From DASWJZ01 sp963805325 (GTDB lineage Bacteria > Pseudomonadota > Alphaproteobacteria > Rhizobiales > Afifellaceae), in assembly GCA_963805325.1 (NCBI GenBank), contig CAWDTS010000004.1:388617-452616 (forward strand): DNA of 64,000 bases, read 5' to 3'. Positions 9,319-16,926 of this stretch are shown piece by piece. The translations under genes were made by a program, and so were the position numbers. Below the pieces are notes generated by a model that was not told the origin of the DNA, made no database searches, and saw only the letters and a list, made by a program, of their open reading frames with translations. The first letter of the stretch is position 1; each line of letters begins with the position of its first letter.

Positions 9319-9621
9319 TCATTTCCGGTGAAGCACGTCGGCCCATTCGGGGTGCTCCTTGAACTTCCGGTGGGCGTAGGGGCAGGCCGGGACGACCTTC
9401 CTGCCGGCGGCGCGGAAGTCGTCGATGGCGCGGGCAAGGAGCACCGCCGCCACGCCTTGCCCTCGATGCGCGACCGGCGTCTCGGTGTGATTGATGGTGA
9501 TGGGTCCGGGCGTGCGCTCGAAGAAGAGCAGCTCGGCCTCGGAGCCGTCCTCGAAGGCGTAGACGTAGCGGCCGCGGTCGCCGCTCGTTTCGAGACGGAT
9601 CGCGCGCGGATCGATCGTCAC
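9319..9621 (-). CDS. Small GNAT-like N-acetyltransferase (paralogue)
   Basis: A 100-residue relative of the next gene with the same two motifs: ITINHTETPVAHRGQGVA (acetyl-CoA loop R-G-Q-G-V-A) and PACPYAHRKFKEHPEW near the end. The likely start is a GTG at 9621, whose GTGA overlaps the stop of the short reading frame upstream, suggesting translational coupling. The frame is open further upstream but that part is an out-of-frame shadow of the aminotransferase remnant. The tandem pair probably arose by duplication. The substrate is unknown. Confidence 0.78.
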   Translation of the reverse strand: MTIDPRAIRLETSGDRGRYVYAFEDGSEAELLFFERTPGPITINHTETPVAHRGQGVAAVLLARAIDDFRAAGRKVVPACPYAHRKFKEHPEWADVLHRK

Positions 9622-9824
9622 GCGGCGCCCTTTTTGATCGGCGTCAGCGAACGAGCGATCAGATCGAGGTAAAGAGCGCGCAGCCTTTCCGTGAGCTTGC
9701 CGGCGCCGGGCTCGCCGCAGACGGAGACGACCGCCTCTGCGCGCGGCTTCAGCTCTCCGTTGACGGAGACCAGAATCCCGGCGTTGCGCGGGTCGTCGTC
9801 GAATTCGTGGGTCCCGGTGGTCAT
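9618..9824 (-). pseudogene. Remnant of a class IV aminotransferase with an internal deletion
   Basis: A 68-residue frame. Residues about 8-34 (DPRNAGILVSVNGELKPRAE and the following VVSV) resemble the N-terminus of class IV (branched-chain or D-amino-acid) aminotransferases, which should continue into FDSGF and run for about 280-300 residues. The remainder (LTERLRALYLDLIAR) resembles the C-terminal helix of the same family. The catalytic middle is absent, so this looks like an in-frame internal deletion that kept both ends. The family match is from memory of the motif and was not searched. Confidence 0.5.
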
Positions 9825-9939
9825 TCCGTCGCTCGGCCTTCTTTGCCGGCGACAGCCTTACTTGGGCGGGAAAGCGGGGGAAAGAGTGTTCGCGCCGGCG
9901 CAACGGACGCGGGGCGTCCCCGCGTCGGCCCGCGGATCG

Positions 9940-10215
9940 CTAGTTGCGATATTTCTGGATCTTGGTCGTGCGCAGTCCGGCCAGACCGTGCTGGTCGATC
10001 GACATCTGCCAGGAAAGGAACTCCTCGACTGTCAGCGTATATCGCTCACAGGCCTCCTCGAGGCTGAGCAGACCGCCGCGCACCGCGGCCACAACCTCCG
10101 CCTTACGGCGGATGACCCAGCGTTTGGTATTCGTCGACGGAAGGTCAGCGATGGTCAGCGGGCTGCCGTCGGGTCCGATCACGTATTTCACGCGCGGACG
10201 GATGTGTTCGGCCAT
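9940..10215 (-). CDS. sciP: CtrA-inhibitory protein SciP (DUF1153)
   Basis: A 91-residue helix-turn-helix protein of the DUF1153 family, recognised by YVIGPDGSPLTIADLP, TKRWVIRRKAEVVAAVRGG and EEACERYTLTVEEFLSWQ. In Caulobacter SciP binds CtrA and blocks its activation of target promoters in G1. It is divergent from mnmA, with a CtrA-type box 54 bases upstream, fitting the known CtrA-dependent expression of sciP. Having chpT, ctrA and sciP within 4 kb puts activation and inhibition of the same regulator in one locus. Confidence 0.92.
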   Translation of the reverse strand: MAEHIRPRVKYVIGPDGSPLTIADLPSTNTKRWVIRRKAEVVAAVRGGLLSLEEACERYTLTVEEFLSWQMSIDQHGLAGLRTTKIQKYRN

Positions 10216-10268
10216 GAAGATAACTCTTACGCACTACTGATTTCGCCTCGCTTCTACGTTGCTTCCCC

Positions 10269-10283
10269 TTAAAATTCGGCTAA
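10269..10283 (+). promoter_or_regulatory. CtrA-type box between sciP and mnmA
   Basis: TTAA-AATTCGG-CTAA on the plus strand, one mismatch from the CtrA consensus, 54 bases from the sciP start. sciP is a known direct CtrA target in Caulobacter, so it is the more probable target than mnmA. Motif seen; binding inferred. Confidence 0.6.
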
Positions 10284-10376
10284 GCGACAGCCTTGAATTC
10301 CTTTAGGATTTGGCAACGGATGGCCCTTGCTGGCAGGGTCTTCTGCGCCTACTTTCCGGTCGCCGGAGCAGGCCTG

Positions 10377-11525
10377 ATGCTGGACATTGATCTCGATATC
10401 CCCGGACCGCGGGAGAAGGCGCGCGTACTGGTCGCCATGTCGGGCGGGGTCGATTCCTCCGTCGTGGCGGCGCTCGTCCGCAGCGCTGGATACGATGTCG
10501 TTGGCGTAACGCTGCAGCTTTACGACCACGGCGCGGCGACGCATCGCTCCGGCTCCTGCTGCGCCGGCCAGGACATCCACGACGCGCGCGACGTCGCCGC
10601 GCGCCTCGGCATCCCGCATTACGTGCTCGACTATGAGGCGCGTTTCCGCGAGGCGGTGATCGAGCCGTTCGTCGAAAGTTATGCGATCGGCGAGACGCCG
10701 ATCCCTTGCGTATCCTGCAACCAGACGGTCAAGTTCGCCGACCTCTTCAATACCGCGCGTGAGCTTGGCGCCGCCGCGATGGCGACGGGGCACTATGTGC
10801 GCTCGCGCGTGGTTCACGGGCGGCGGTCGCTTTTCCGCCCGCGCGACCTCGACCGCGACCAGAGCTATTTCCTGTTTGCAACGACGCAGCCGCAGCTCGA
10901 TTTCCTTCGGTTCCCTCTCGGCGATCTCAGCAAGGATGAGACGCGTGCGATTGCGCGCGAGGCGGGGCTCAAGGTCGCCGACAAGCACGACAGCCAGGAC
11001 ATCTGCTTCGTTCCGCAGGGCCGCTATTCCGACGTGGTGGAGAAGCTGAAGCCCGGCGCCGTCAGGCCAGGCGAGATCGTGCATCTCGACGGGCGCGTGC
11101 TCGGCCGCCACGACGGCGTGATCCGCTACACGGTCGGCCAGCGGCGCGGACTCGGCATTGCCGCGGGCGAGGCGCTTTTCGTGGTGCGGCTCGATGCGGA
11201 AAATGCGCGCGTCGTCGTCGGCCCGCGCGAAGCGCTGGCAACGCGCAGGATCGCGCTGCGCAACTTCAATTGGCTCGGCGAGGGTGCGCTTGGCGAAACG
11301 GGGCAGCCGGTCTTTGCGCGTGTGCGCTCGGCGCGGCCGCCGGCGGCGGCGCTCGTTCGTCTCCAGGATGGGCGGCCCGTCGTGGAGCTCTCCGTGGATG
11401 AGCTTGGCGTCGCGCCCGGACAGGCCTGCGTCCTCTACGACGCGGACGGGGCGGAGGCGCGCGTCCTCGGCGGCGGAACGATCGAGGCGCATGGAAGCGG
11501 AGCCGCGCACGCCGAAGCAGCGTAA
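10377..11525 (+). CDS. mnmA: tRNA-specific 2-thiouridylase MnmA
   Basis: A 382-residue enzyme that thiolates U34 of tRNA-Lys, -Glu and -Gln using a persulfide relay. It has the PP-loop ATP motif VAMSGGVDSSV near the start, the first catalytic Cys in PCVSCNQTVKF, GHYVR, then HDSQDICFVPQG with the second catalytic Cys, and the C-terminal beta-barrel region with RYTVGQRRGLG. The ATG at 10377 gives the family's normal N-terminus; in-frame alternatives at 10320 and 10293 would overlap the sciP promoter area. It stands alone in its direction. Confidence 0.95.
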   Translation: MLDIDLDIPGPREKARVLVAMSGGVDSSVVAALVRSAGYDVVGVTLQLYDHGAATHRSGSCCAGQDIHDARDVAARLGIPHYVLDYEARFREAVIEPFVESYAIGETPIPCVSCNQTVKFADLFNTARELGAAAMATGHYVRSRVVHGRRSLFRPRDLDRDQSYFLFATTQPQLDFLRFPLGDLSKDETRAIAREAGLKVADKHDSQDICFVPQGRYSDVVEKLKPGAVRPGEIVHLDGRVLGRHDGVIRYTVGQRRGLGIAAGEALFVVRLDAENARVVVGPREALATRRIALRNFNWLGEGALGETGQPVFARVRSARPPAAALVRLQDGRPVVELSVDELGVAPGQACVLYDADGAEARVLGGGTIEAHGSGAAHAEAA

Positions 11526-11581
11526 ACGCTTCGGCAATATTGCTCGCCGGCCCTTTTGATATGCTGCAACACAACTTCAAG

Positions 11582-11606
11582 GGAACTTCGGCATCTTCCG
11601 GTCGTT
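11582..11606 (+). promoter_or_regulatory. EcfG-type general stress promoter (GGAAC-N16-CGTT)
   Basis: GGAAC at 11582-11586 and CGTT at 11603-11606 with a 16-base spacer match the alphaproteobacterial sigma-EcfG promoter consensus. It ends 46 bases before the DUF883 gene. Function is inferred from the motif and from the stress character of the gene. Confidence 0.6.
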
Positions 11607-11652
11607 ATCCGGCAAACCGCAAGCGCTGAGACCGGAAACAGGAGAGGCATAC

Positions 11653-11994
11653 ATGGCGAACGACTCGACGACCACTGCAAGGCAGGGGACACGTTCCGCA
11701 GCGAGCGAGGCGGAATCGCTTGAGGCCCAGATCGAGACGCTGAAAGGCGATATCGCATCGATCAGCGCGACGCTGTCGGATCTCGTCAAGACGGGCGTTC
11801 GCCAAGGGCGCGCGAAGGCCGAGCGAACGGCGGAGCACTACAAGCAACAGGGCATGGATCAGGCGGAGGCGGCGATCGACGGTGCACGCGCCTACGGCGA
11901 GGCGCTTGAGGGGCATATTGAACGCAATCCCTTCTCTGCAGTGCTGGTAGCGCTTGGCCTTGGGTTCCTCATCGGCCTGATGTCGCGCCGCTAG
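11653..11994 (+). CDS. DUF883 (ElaB/YqjD-like) inner-membrane protein
   Basis: A 113-residue protein with a charged helical region (residues 20-85) and one C-terminal membrane helix ending in Arg-Arg (NPFSAVLVALGLGFLIGLM), the ElaB/YqjD/DUF883 layout. In E. coli such proteins tether ribosomes to the membrane in stationary phase. A GGAGAGG ribosome site precedes the ATG, and an EcfG-type promoter lies upstream, so expression in the general stress response is likely. It is followed by an inverted repeat and a membrane protein gene that may belong with it. Confidence 0.85.
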   Translation: MANDSTTTARQGTRSAASEAESLEAQIETLKGDIASISATLSDLVKTGVRQGRAKAERTAEHYKQQGMDQAEAAIDGARAYGEALEGHIERNPFSAVLVALGLGFLIGLMSRR

Positions 11995-12042
11995 AGCGTG
12001 ATCCCGAAAAGTAAGAACCGGTATTCGGAAGAGATCATGCTC
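11994..12042. repeat. Palindromic intergenic repeat of Hyphomicrobiales type
   Basis: Imperfect inverted repeat whose ends are GAGCGTGATC (11994-12003) and GATCATGCTC (12033-12042), with inner CCGAA/TTCGG arms and ACCGGT in the loop. It resembles, from memory, a short dispersed intergenic element very common in Bradyrhizobium and relatives. It starts at the stop codon of the DUF883 gene. No second copy was noticed in this window. Confidence 0.6.
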
Positions 12043-12116
12043 AAGCAAATAGACGGAGCCTCGTTGCTGGTTCAATCGTGCCCGATTCAATCCGAATGGA
12101 ACGGGCCCCTGGGCCG

Positions 12117-12548
12117 ATGCTGAAGCTGGCAAGCTCCCTCGGGTTCGCGCTCGCGCTTTCCGAGCTGAAGCAGCGGGTGCGCCGGCTTATGACGCAGGGC
12201 GTCATCGGGCTCGCCGGCGTCGTCGTCTTCCTGATCGGCTTCTGCTTTCTGCTCGTGGCGGGGCATCTTTATCTTTCGCAGCTCCTGAACCCGATTGCGT
12301 CCGCCGCGATCATCGGCGGCGTTCTGATCTTGGTCGCGCTCATCCTCTTCCTGGTGGCGAAAGGGAAGGGGAGCGCCGCTCCGCCACGGCGCGCGCCGAC
12401 GCCACAGGCCGGTGGCGTCGAGGAGAACATGGCGAGACTGCAGCAGGCGGTTGGATCGACGCCGCTCGCCAATCCCGCGCTCATCATCGCGGGGCTTGCG
12501 CTGCTGCTCGGGTTCTTCTTCGGCCGTCGCAAAAAGGGCGACGACTAA
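12117..12548 (+). CDS. Phage holin-X/YqjE-like membrane protein
   Basis: A 143-residue protein with three hydrophobic helices (a pair at about residues 25-75 with VIGLAGVVVFLIGFCFLLVAG, and one near the C-terminus, LIIAGLALLLGFFFG), a polar linker between and a basic tail (RRKKGDD). This resembles the DUF1469/holin-X/YqjE group that often follows ElaB/YqjD genes, as it does here. The function is unknown; a membrane-stress role is suggested only by the neighbour. A GTG at 12078 is an alternative start. Confidence 0.65.
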   Translation: MLKLASSLGFALALSELKQRVRRLMTQGVIGLAGVVVFLIGFCFLLVAGHLYLSQLLNPIASAAIIGGVLILVALILFLVAKGKGSAAPPRRAPTPQAGGVEENMARLQQAVGSTPLANPALIIAGLALLLGFFFGRRKKGDD

Positions 12549-12565
12549 CCCGTTTCCAGCACGAT

Positions 12566-13508
12566 TCAGGGGAGCGGGCTCAACAGCGTCTTGCCTGCGA
12601 AGAAGGCGGCGAGGTTGCCGAGCATCAGGTCGGCCATGGCGCGCCGCGTCTCGATCGTAGCGCTTCCCTGGTGCGGCTGAAGCACGACATTCTCCATGGC
12701 AAAGAGGGCCGGCGGCACATTCGGCTCGTCGGCGAAGACATCGAGCCCGGCGCCGCCGAGCCGACCCTCCTGAAGCGCTGCGACCAGCGCCGGCTCGTCG
12801 ACGACGGAGCCGCGCGCGATGTTGATCAGGATGCCCTCCGGTCCGAGCGCATCGAGGACGCGGCGGTCGACGAGCTTCTCGGTTGAGCGCCCGCCAGGCA
12901 CGATGACGATCAGAACGTCAAACTCCGCGGCAAGCGTCACAAGGTCGGGGTAGTGGCGATAGGGGAGGGCGGGCAACGGCGTTGCGCGTATGATAGGCGA
13001 CCTCGCAGTGAAAGACCTTCAGCTTCTCGGCGATCGTCTGACCGATGCGTCCCATGCCGAGCATGCCGACCTTGCTTCCGGCGATCGAGCGCGTCAGCGG
13101 CGGGAGGCCGTCCTTGACCCAGCGGCCTTCGCGAACATAGCGGTCGTAGACGACGAGCTTGCGCGTCACGGCCAGGAGGAGGGCGATCGTGAGATTGGCG
13201 ACTTCGTCGTCGAGCACGCCCGGCGTGTTGCAGACGGTGACTCCGCGCTTCTTCGCATGCGCGACGTCGATCGCGTCGGTACCGACGCCGACCGAGCTGA
13301 TGATCTCAAGTTTGGGCAGGGCGTCGATCAGAGCCGCGTCCGCACCGTGATGGCCGCCGGTCGCGATGGCGCGAATGCGCGGCGCGATCTCTTTCAGGAG
13401 CGCATCCGGATCCTTTGCCTCGTGCAGCTTGTAGAGCGTGTAGTCGCGCTCAAGCGCCTCCATGACACGCGGCATCTGCGTTCCGTTGACCAGCACTTCC
13501 GGCTTCAT
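12566..13508 (-). pseudogene. D-2-hydroxyacid dehydrogenase, broken by one frameshift
   Basis: Two overlapping reading frames together give one complete NAD(P)-dependent D-isomer 2-hydroxyacid dehydrogenase. The first (from 13508) carries the start MKPEVLVNG and the Rossmann motif GMLGMGRIGQT. The second (to 12566) carries INIARGSVVDE with the catalytic Arg and the catalytic His in LQPHQGSAT. The join is near 12965, inside a run of C and G, where the text shifts from AYHTRNA to LPYRHYPD. Intact homologues reduce glyoxylate or hydroxypyruvate-type substrates. It is either a recent pseudogene or a single-base sequencing error; all active-site residues survive. Confidence 0.8.
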
Positions 13509-13568
13509 GATCGCTCCTGAAATTCAATAGTCTTGTTGTGTGCCGCGCAGGTTGCACGAAGCCGGTGG

Positions 13569-13594
13569 GGAACCGACTTCATTTCGCCGGCGTT
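13569..13594 (+). promoter_or_regulatory. EcfG-type general stress promoter (GGAAC-N17-CGTT)
   Basis: GGAAC at 13569-13573 and CGTT at 13591-13594 with a 17-base spacer, 78 bases upstream of the DUF3309 gene. It is the second such motif in 2 kb, again before a small stress-type membrane protein. Function inferred. Confidence 0.55.
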
Positions 13595-13672
13595 GATCAG
13601 ATACCCGACGCCGCCAATCGTCGATCGGCCGAGGGGGCGAACACGCGGTCGGCGACCGCAGGAGAACCTGCA

Positions 13673-13828
13673 ATGCTTGGCACCATTCTTATCATTATCC
13701 TCATTCTCATCCTGATCGGCGCAATCCCGAGTTGGGGCTACAGCCGCAACTGGGGATACGGCCCGTCCGGCGGCGTTGGGCTGATCCTCATCATCGTCGT
13801 CGTGCTCTTGCTGATGGGACGCATCTAA
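13673..13828 (+). CDS. DUF3309 small membrane protein
   Basis: A 51-residue protein with two hydrophobic stretches (about residues 2-18 and 34-49) around a Gly/Trp/Tyr-rich turn (SWGYSRNWGYGPSGG), the signature of DUF3309. These tiny membrane proteins are common in alphaproteobacteria, often general-stress induced, and of unknown function. The ATG at 13673 follows an AGGAGAA ribosome site. An EcfG-type promoter lies upstream. It converges with the universal stress protein gene. Confidence 0.85.
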   Translation: MLGTILIIILILILIGAIPSWGYSRNWGYGPSGGVGLILIIVVVLLLMGRI

Positions 13829-13843
13829 GCGGCGCGGGCAGGC

Positions 13844-14680
13844 TCAGTGCGCCATGAGAACCGGCAGCGTCATCGTGCGCAGGATATGCGTGGTGGCGCC
13901 GCCGAACACGGTCTCGCGAAGACGCGAGTGGCCGTAGCATCCGAGCGCCAGGAGATCGGCTCCGAACTCACCGGCATGTTTCAGGATCTCTTCGGCGACC
14001 GAGCGCCCGTCGCTCTTCGACGTGGAGAAGGTCTGCGGCTTGATGCCGTGGCGCGCCAACGTTCGTGCGAGACGCTGCAAGGTGGAATCGCCGCGCGGAC
14101 TGTCGACCGCAAGAACATGCACCTCGGAATCCGGCCGTAGCAGCGCGATGCCGTCGAACGCCGCGCGCGTGGCCTCGCGCGAGCCGTTCCAGGCGACCAG
14201 CATACGGTTGCCTATGACGGGGAATTCGCCGGCGCTCGGTACGATGAGCACGGGGCGGCCGGTGCCGAGCACCAGCTCATCCGGCGTGTAGCCGGAGGCG
14301 GCAGGAATTGAATCCTGGTATTGCGCGGCGACAACGAGGTCGGCGACGTTGGCAAGCGTCGCGGCGGCGCGCATGGTCGGCTCCTCGCCGGTGTCGCCGG
14401 CGCTCCATTCATAGGCGACGCCGGCGCGCTCGGCGTGGCCACGGAAGGCCGCCTCGACGGCCTTCGCGTCCTCCTGAAACGCCTCCTGCTGGGCGACGAT
14501 GAACTCCGTCGACATGGAGACCGTGGCATCCGCATAGACGACGACGGCGGGGATCACGTGGATGCCGACCAAGGTCGCACCGTGTGCGGCGGCGAGAGGG
14601 GCCGCCACGTTCAGAAGCTGGTCCACCAGCCCCGCAGTCGGGAGGTGAACGGCTATCGTCTTGACGTCTTTTCCGGTCAT
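13844..14680 (-). CDS. Universal stress protein (double Usp domain)
   Basis: A 278-residue protein with two tandem Usp folds. The second half has the ATP-binding signature GCYGHSRLRETVFGG, plus RMLVAWNGSREA at the start of the domain; the first half (KTIAVHLPTAGL to VAAQYQDS) is a more divergent copy. UspA proteins bind ATP and help survival under stress. The neighbouring DUF3309 and DUF883 genes with EcfG-type promoters suggest a small stress gene group, but no GGAAC-CGTT promoter was found in front of this gene. Confidence 0.9.
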   Translation of the reverse strand: MTGKDVKTIAVHLPTAGLVDQLLNVAAPLAAAHGATLVGIHVIPAVVVYADATVSMSTEFIVAQQEAFQEDAKAVEAAFRGHAERAGVAYEWSAGDTGEEPTMRAAATLANVADLVVAAQYQDSIPAASGYTPDELVLGTGRPVLIVPSAGEFPVIGNRMLVAWNGSREATRAAFDGIALLRPDSEVHVLAVDSPRGDSTLQRLARTLARHGIKPQTFSTSKSDGRSVAEEILKHAGEFGADLLALGCYGHSRLRETVFGGATTHILRTMTLPVLMAH

Positions 14681-14849
14681 TCCTGTTCCGCCGAGAGTGC
14701 CTGCCAGAGCCGGCCGGCGACGCGATCTTACGAGAAGCGAGGGGCAAGAACAAACACCCGAAACGGGGCCGGCCGGCGCCTCGTCGGCGCGCCGTCTTGA
14801 CCCTCCGGCGCGCCAAACGTATATGCCCGCGACTATGCCGGGCCCATGG

Positions 14850-14926
14850 GGCGGAGTAGCTCAGTTGGTTAGAGCAGCGGAATCATAATCCGCGTGTCGG
14901 GGGTTCGAGTCCCTCCTCCGCTACCA
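14850..14926 (+). tRNA. tRNA-Met (anticodon CAT)
   Basis: A 77-base cloverleaf with encoded CCA. The D-arm region is GCTCAGTTGGTTAGAGC. The anticodon stem GCGGA/TCCGC encloses the loop ATCATAA with CAT at 14884-14886. The T-arm is GGGGGTTCGAGTCCCTC and the acceptor CTCCGCT pairs with GGCGGAG. CAT could also belong to tRNA-Ile2 (lysidine-modified); the body resembles elongator tRNA-Met more closely. The 3' end is the apparent integration site of the island that follows. Confidence 0.93.
14869..14926. other. Probable attachment site in the tRNA 3' half
   Basis: The recombinase reading frame runs into the tRNA on the opposite strand, so the tRNA 3' half is the likely crossover region that restored the tRNA on insertion. 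A matching direct repeat marking the other end was not seen elsewhere in the window. It may lie outside, or have decayed. Confidence 0.5.
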
Positions 14927-16487
14927 CTGTTCCCCCATACGACACCCTCCGGAAATGCCGGCGCTCCGGTGAGCTCGGCGAGGCGACCTCGAAGCTCGAT
15001 CTGAAGGCCTTCCGCTTTGGCGCCAACTATGACGGTGGAGACTAGCGCGCGGAATGCATCGACGGCACCACTGCCGGTAAGGTCGCCGGCCGCTAGCGCC
15101 GTGTGGAGGTCCTCCACCTGTGTTCGGTAGTGCGCGATCGCACCGGGGTGAAGAGCGACGACTTCTCCTTCCAAGGGCTCGGCAAGGCGTTCGCTCAAGT
15201 CGCGCTTCTCGGCTTCCATAGCCTTGAGCTTAGGACCGAGTGTTCCCTTGTCGGCCGAGCCGGTCACGATCCAATCGACGGCCCGCGCAATCTCCCTTTC
15301 TATCTGCGCCAGGCGCCGCTGCGCCTTCAGGTGTTCGCGAGCGTGGCCGGCAGCGAGACGTCGGCGCTCCTCGTTGTATGTCTCTACATAGGTCGCAATG
15401 AGCACTGGATCGGTGAGGTGGGTCTTCAGGCCGTCGAGCACCATCCGCTCGATTGTGGTCAGATCGAACGTACAGGCCATTGTCGCAGGTTCCCGACTCC
15501 TTTCGCCGTGAGCACCCGATCCGAAGCTTCCCGCGCTGTCGTCCGATGACGGACATGCCGCCACCACAGGCACTGCACTTCAGAAGACCCGAGAGGAGGT
15601 GGCGCGGTTTCTTCACAGTCTCCGGCCGCGATCGGACGAGCGCCGCCCTTCTCGCCTGAACGGCGGCAAAGAGATCCGGCGGGACGATGGCAAGCCGAGG
15701 CGCCGCCTGTCGCTGCCACTTCTCGGGCGGATTTGGCCGAGAAATGCGCCTGCCGGTGTCGGGGTTCTTCACCATTCGGACCCGGTTCCAGACGATCGTG
15801 CCCCCATAGAGCTCGCTCGCGAGGATGCCATTACCGCGCTCGCGGCTGCCATTCAGAGTGGAGGCATTCCAGAAGCAGCTGCGCGGCGGCGGAATCTTAT
15901 TTCGGTTCAACCCGACTGCGATCGCGCGCGGCGTCGCACCGGCCGCGTACTCGGCGTAGATTCGACGGATGATCTCCGCCTCCTCGTCGACGACCATCAT
16001 CTCGCCTGGCTCACCGGGGACTGCCCGGTATCCGTAGGCGCGGCCGCCAGCAGTACCGACCTTCGCGCACCCGCCCGGCTAGGCCGCGCCGGACCTTGTT
16101 CCCGAGGTCCTGAAGAAAAAGTGCGCCGACCAAGCCGCCGACACCGATTCGGACCGCATCCGCGCAGCCCTCGTGTACGGTCAGAATTTTCACGCCAGCA
16201 AAGTTGAGACGCTTCCAAATACCCGCCAGATCCTCCTGATCGCGCGATAAGCGATCGAGGCTCTCGACGACTAGGACATCAAAGCTCCTTTCGCGTGCCG
16301 CCTCTAGGACATTCAGGAGGCCATCGCGCCCAAAGACGCTGGCCCCGGACCGGGCGCGATCGGAAAACACCTGCACGACCTGAAATCCGTTTTGCAAAGC
16401 AAACGTCTCGCAGAGCGCGACCTGGTCGTCGATCGAGCGCTCGTGCTGGAGTTCCGTGGAGAATCTGGCGTAGATGGCCGCTCGCAT
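14869..16487 (-). pseudogene. Large serine recombinase (island integrase), two frameshifts, ends inside the tRNA
   Basis: Three consecutive frames make one large serine recombinase. From 16487 comes the catalytic domain, with nucleophile Ser10 in IYARFSTELQ and ESLDRLSRDQEDLA. After a shift near 16055 come the recombinase domain (AYGYRAV, IYAEYAAGATPRAIA) and a zinc ribbon (LLKCSACGGGM). After a second shift near 15465 come TTIERMVLDGLKTHL and a C-terminal coiled coil. The last residues (TRTPDTRIMIPLL) are encoded by the reverse complement of the tRNA, and the stop lies within it. Such enzymes integrate elements site-specifically. The frameshifts make it probably inactive. Confidence 0.85.
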
Positions 16488-16493
16488 TGGCCC

Positions 16494-16790
16494 TTACTCC
16501 TTGAGGTTCCCACCAGCCGCGGCGTCAGCCACTTTCGCATGATCCTCGCGGGCCGCCTTTACCGCAAGGGCCTTAACCAGTGCGATGAGCAGCGCGTCCG
16601 GCGGTGACGATATGCGCTTTGTGGAAATCGGTTTTTGTAAAATCTCAGCAGAGTAGGCGAGCCTCGGCCCCGAAGTGCCGCGACCGCCATCGGTCCGGGT
16701 CGAGCGCCGAGCAGTCATCCGCTCGAAGTGGAAGCTGTAGACCGAGGAGCTTCGACGACGGCGACGTGTTATCCATCCTGCCTTGACCAA
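16494..16790 (-). CDS. Small hypothetical protein next to the recombinase
   Basis: A 98-residue frame just upstream of the recombinase on the same strand (6-base gap), consistent with a companion gene. The C-terminal part (DALLIALVKALAVKAAREDH) is a plausible helix; the N-terminal part is Arg/Ser-rich and may not be coding. No family is recognised. Given the state of the recombinase it may itself be decayed. Confidence 0.35.
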   Translation of the reverse strand: MVKAGWITRRRRRSSSVYSFHFERMTARRSTRTDGGRGTSGPRLAYSAEILQKPISTKRISSPPDALLIALVKALAVKAAREDHAKVADAAAGGNLKE

Positions 16791-16849
16791 TCTTGTGATC
16801 GATGCGGAGACAGCGCCACGCTTTCGCCGGATGCGAGCCGCGACCGTCT

Positions 16850-16925
16850 CAGCTAATGGGATGGACCGGCTGCTTCCCCCGAAGCAGTCTGCGTAGACTG
16901 CTTCGCATCAACCGGAGAAGCAGCC
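16850..16925 (+). ncRNA. Structured leader of the IS110 element, candidate bridge-RNA region
   Basis: Just before the IS110 transposase is a perfect hairpin GAAGCAGTCT/AGACTGCTTC (16881-16890 and 16895-16904, loop GCGT), nested inside GGCTGCTTC/GAAGCAGCC (16868-16876 and 16917-16925). IS110 elements encode a structured bridge RNA in the non-coding end upstream of the recombinase. The nested dyads fit part of such an RNA, but the element's left edge and the guide loops were not determined. Confidence 0.4.
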
Positions 16926-16926
16926 C

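Noticed and set aside
9906..9926. Perfect hairpin GACGCGGGG/CCCCGCGTC after sciP
   Set aside because: It lacks a T-tract on either side, so it was not listed as a terminator.
10269..11537. 422-residue minus-strand frame opposite mnmA
   Set aside because: It mirrors the MnmA gene, has no recognisable domain, and the mnmA frame carries all the enzyme motifs.
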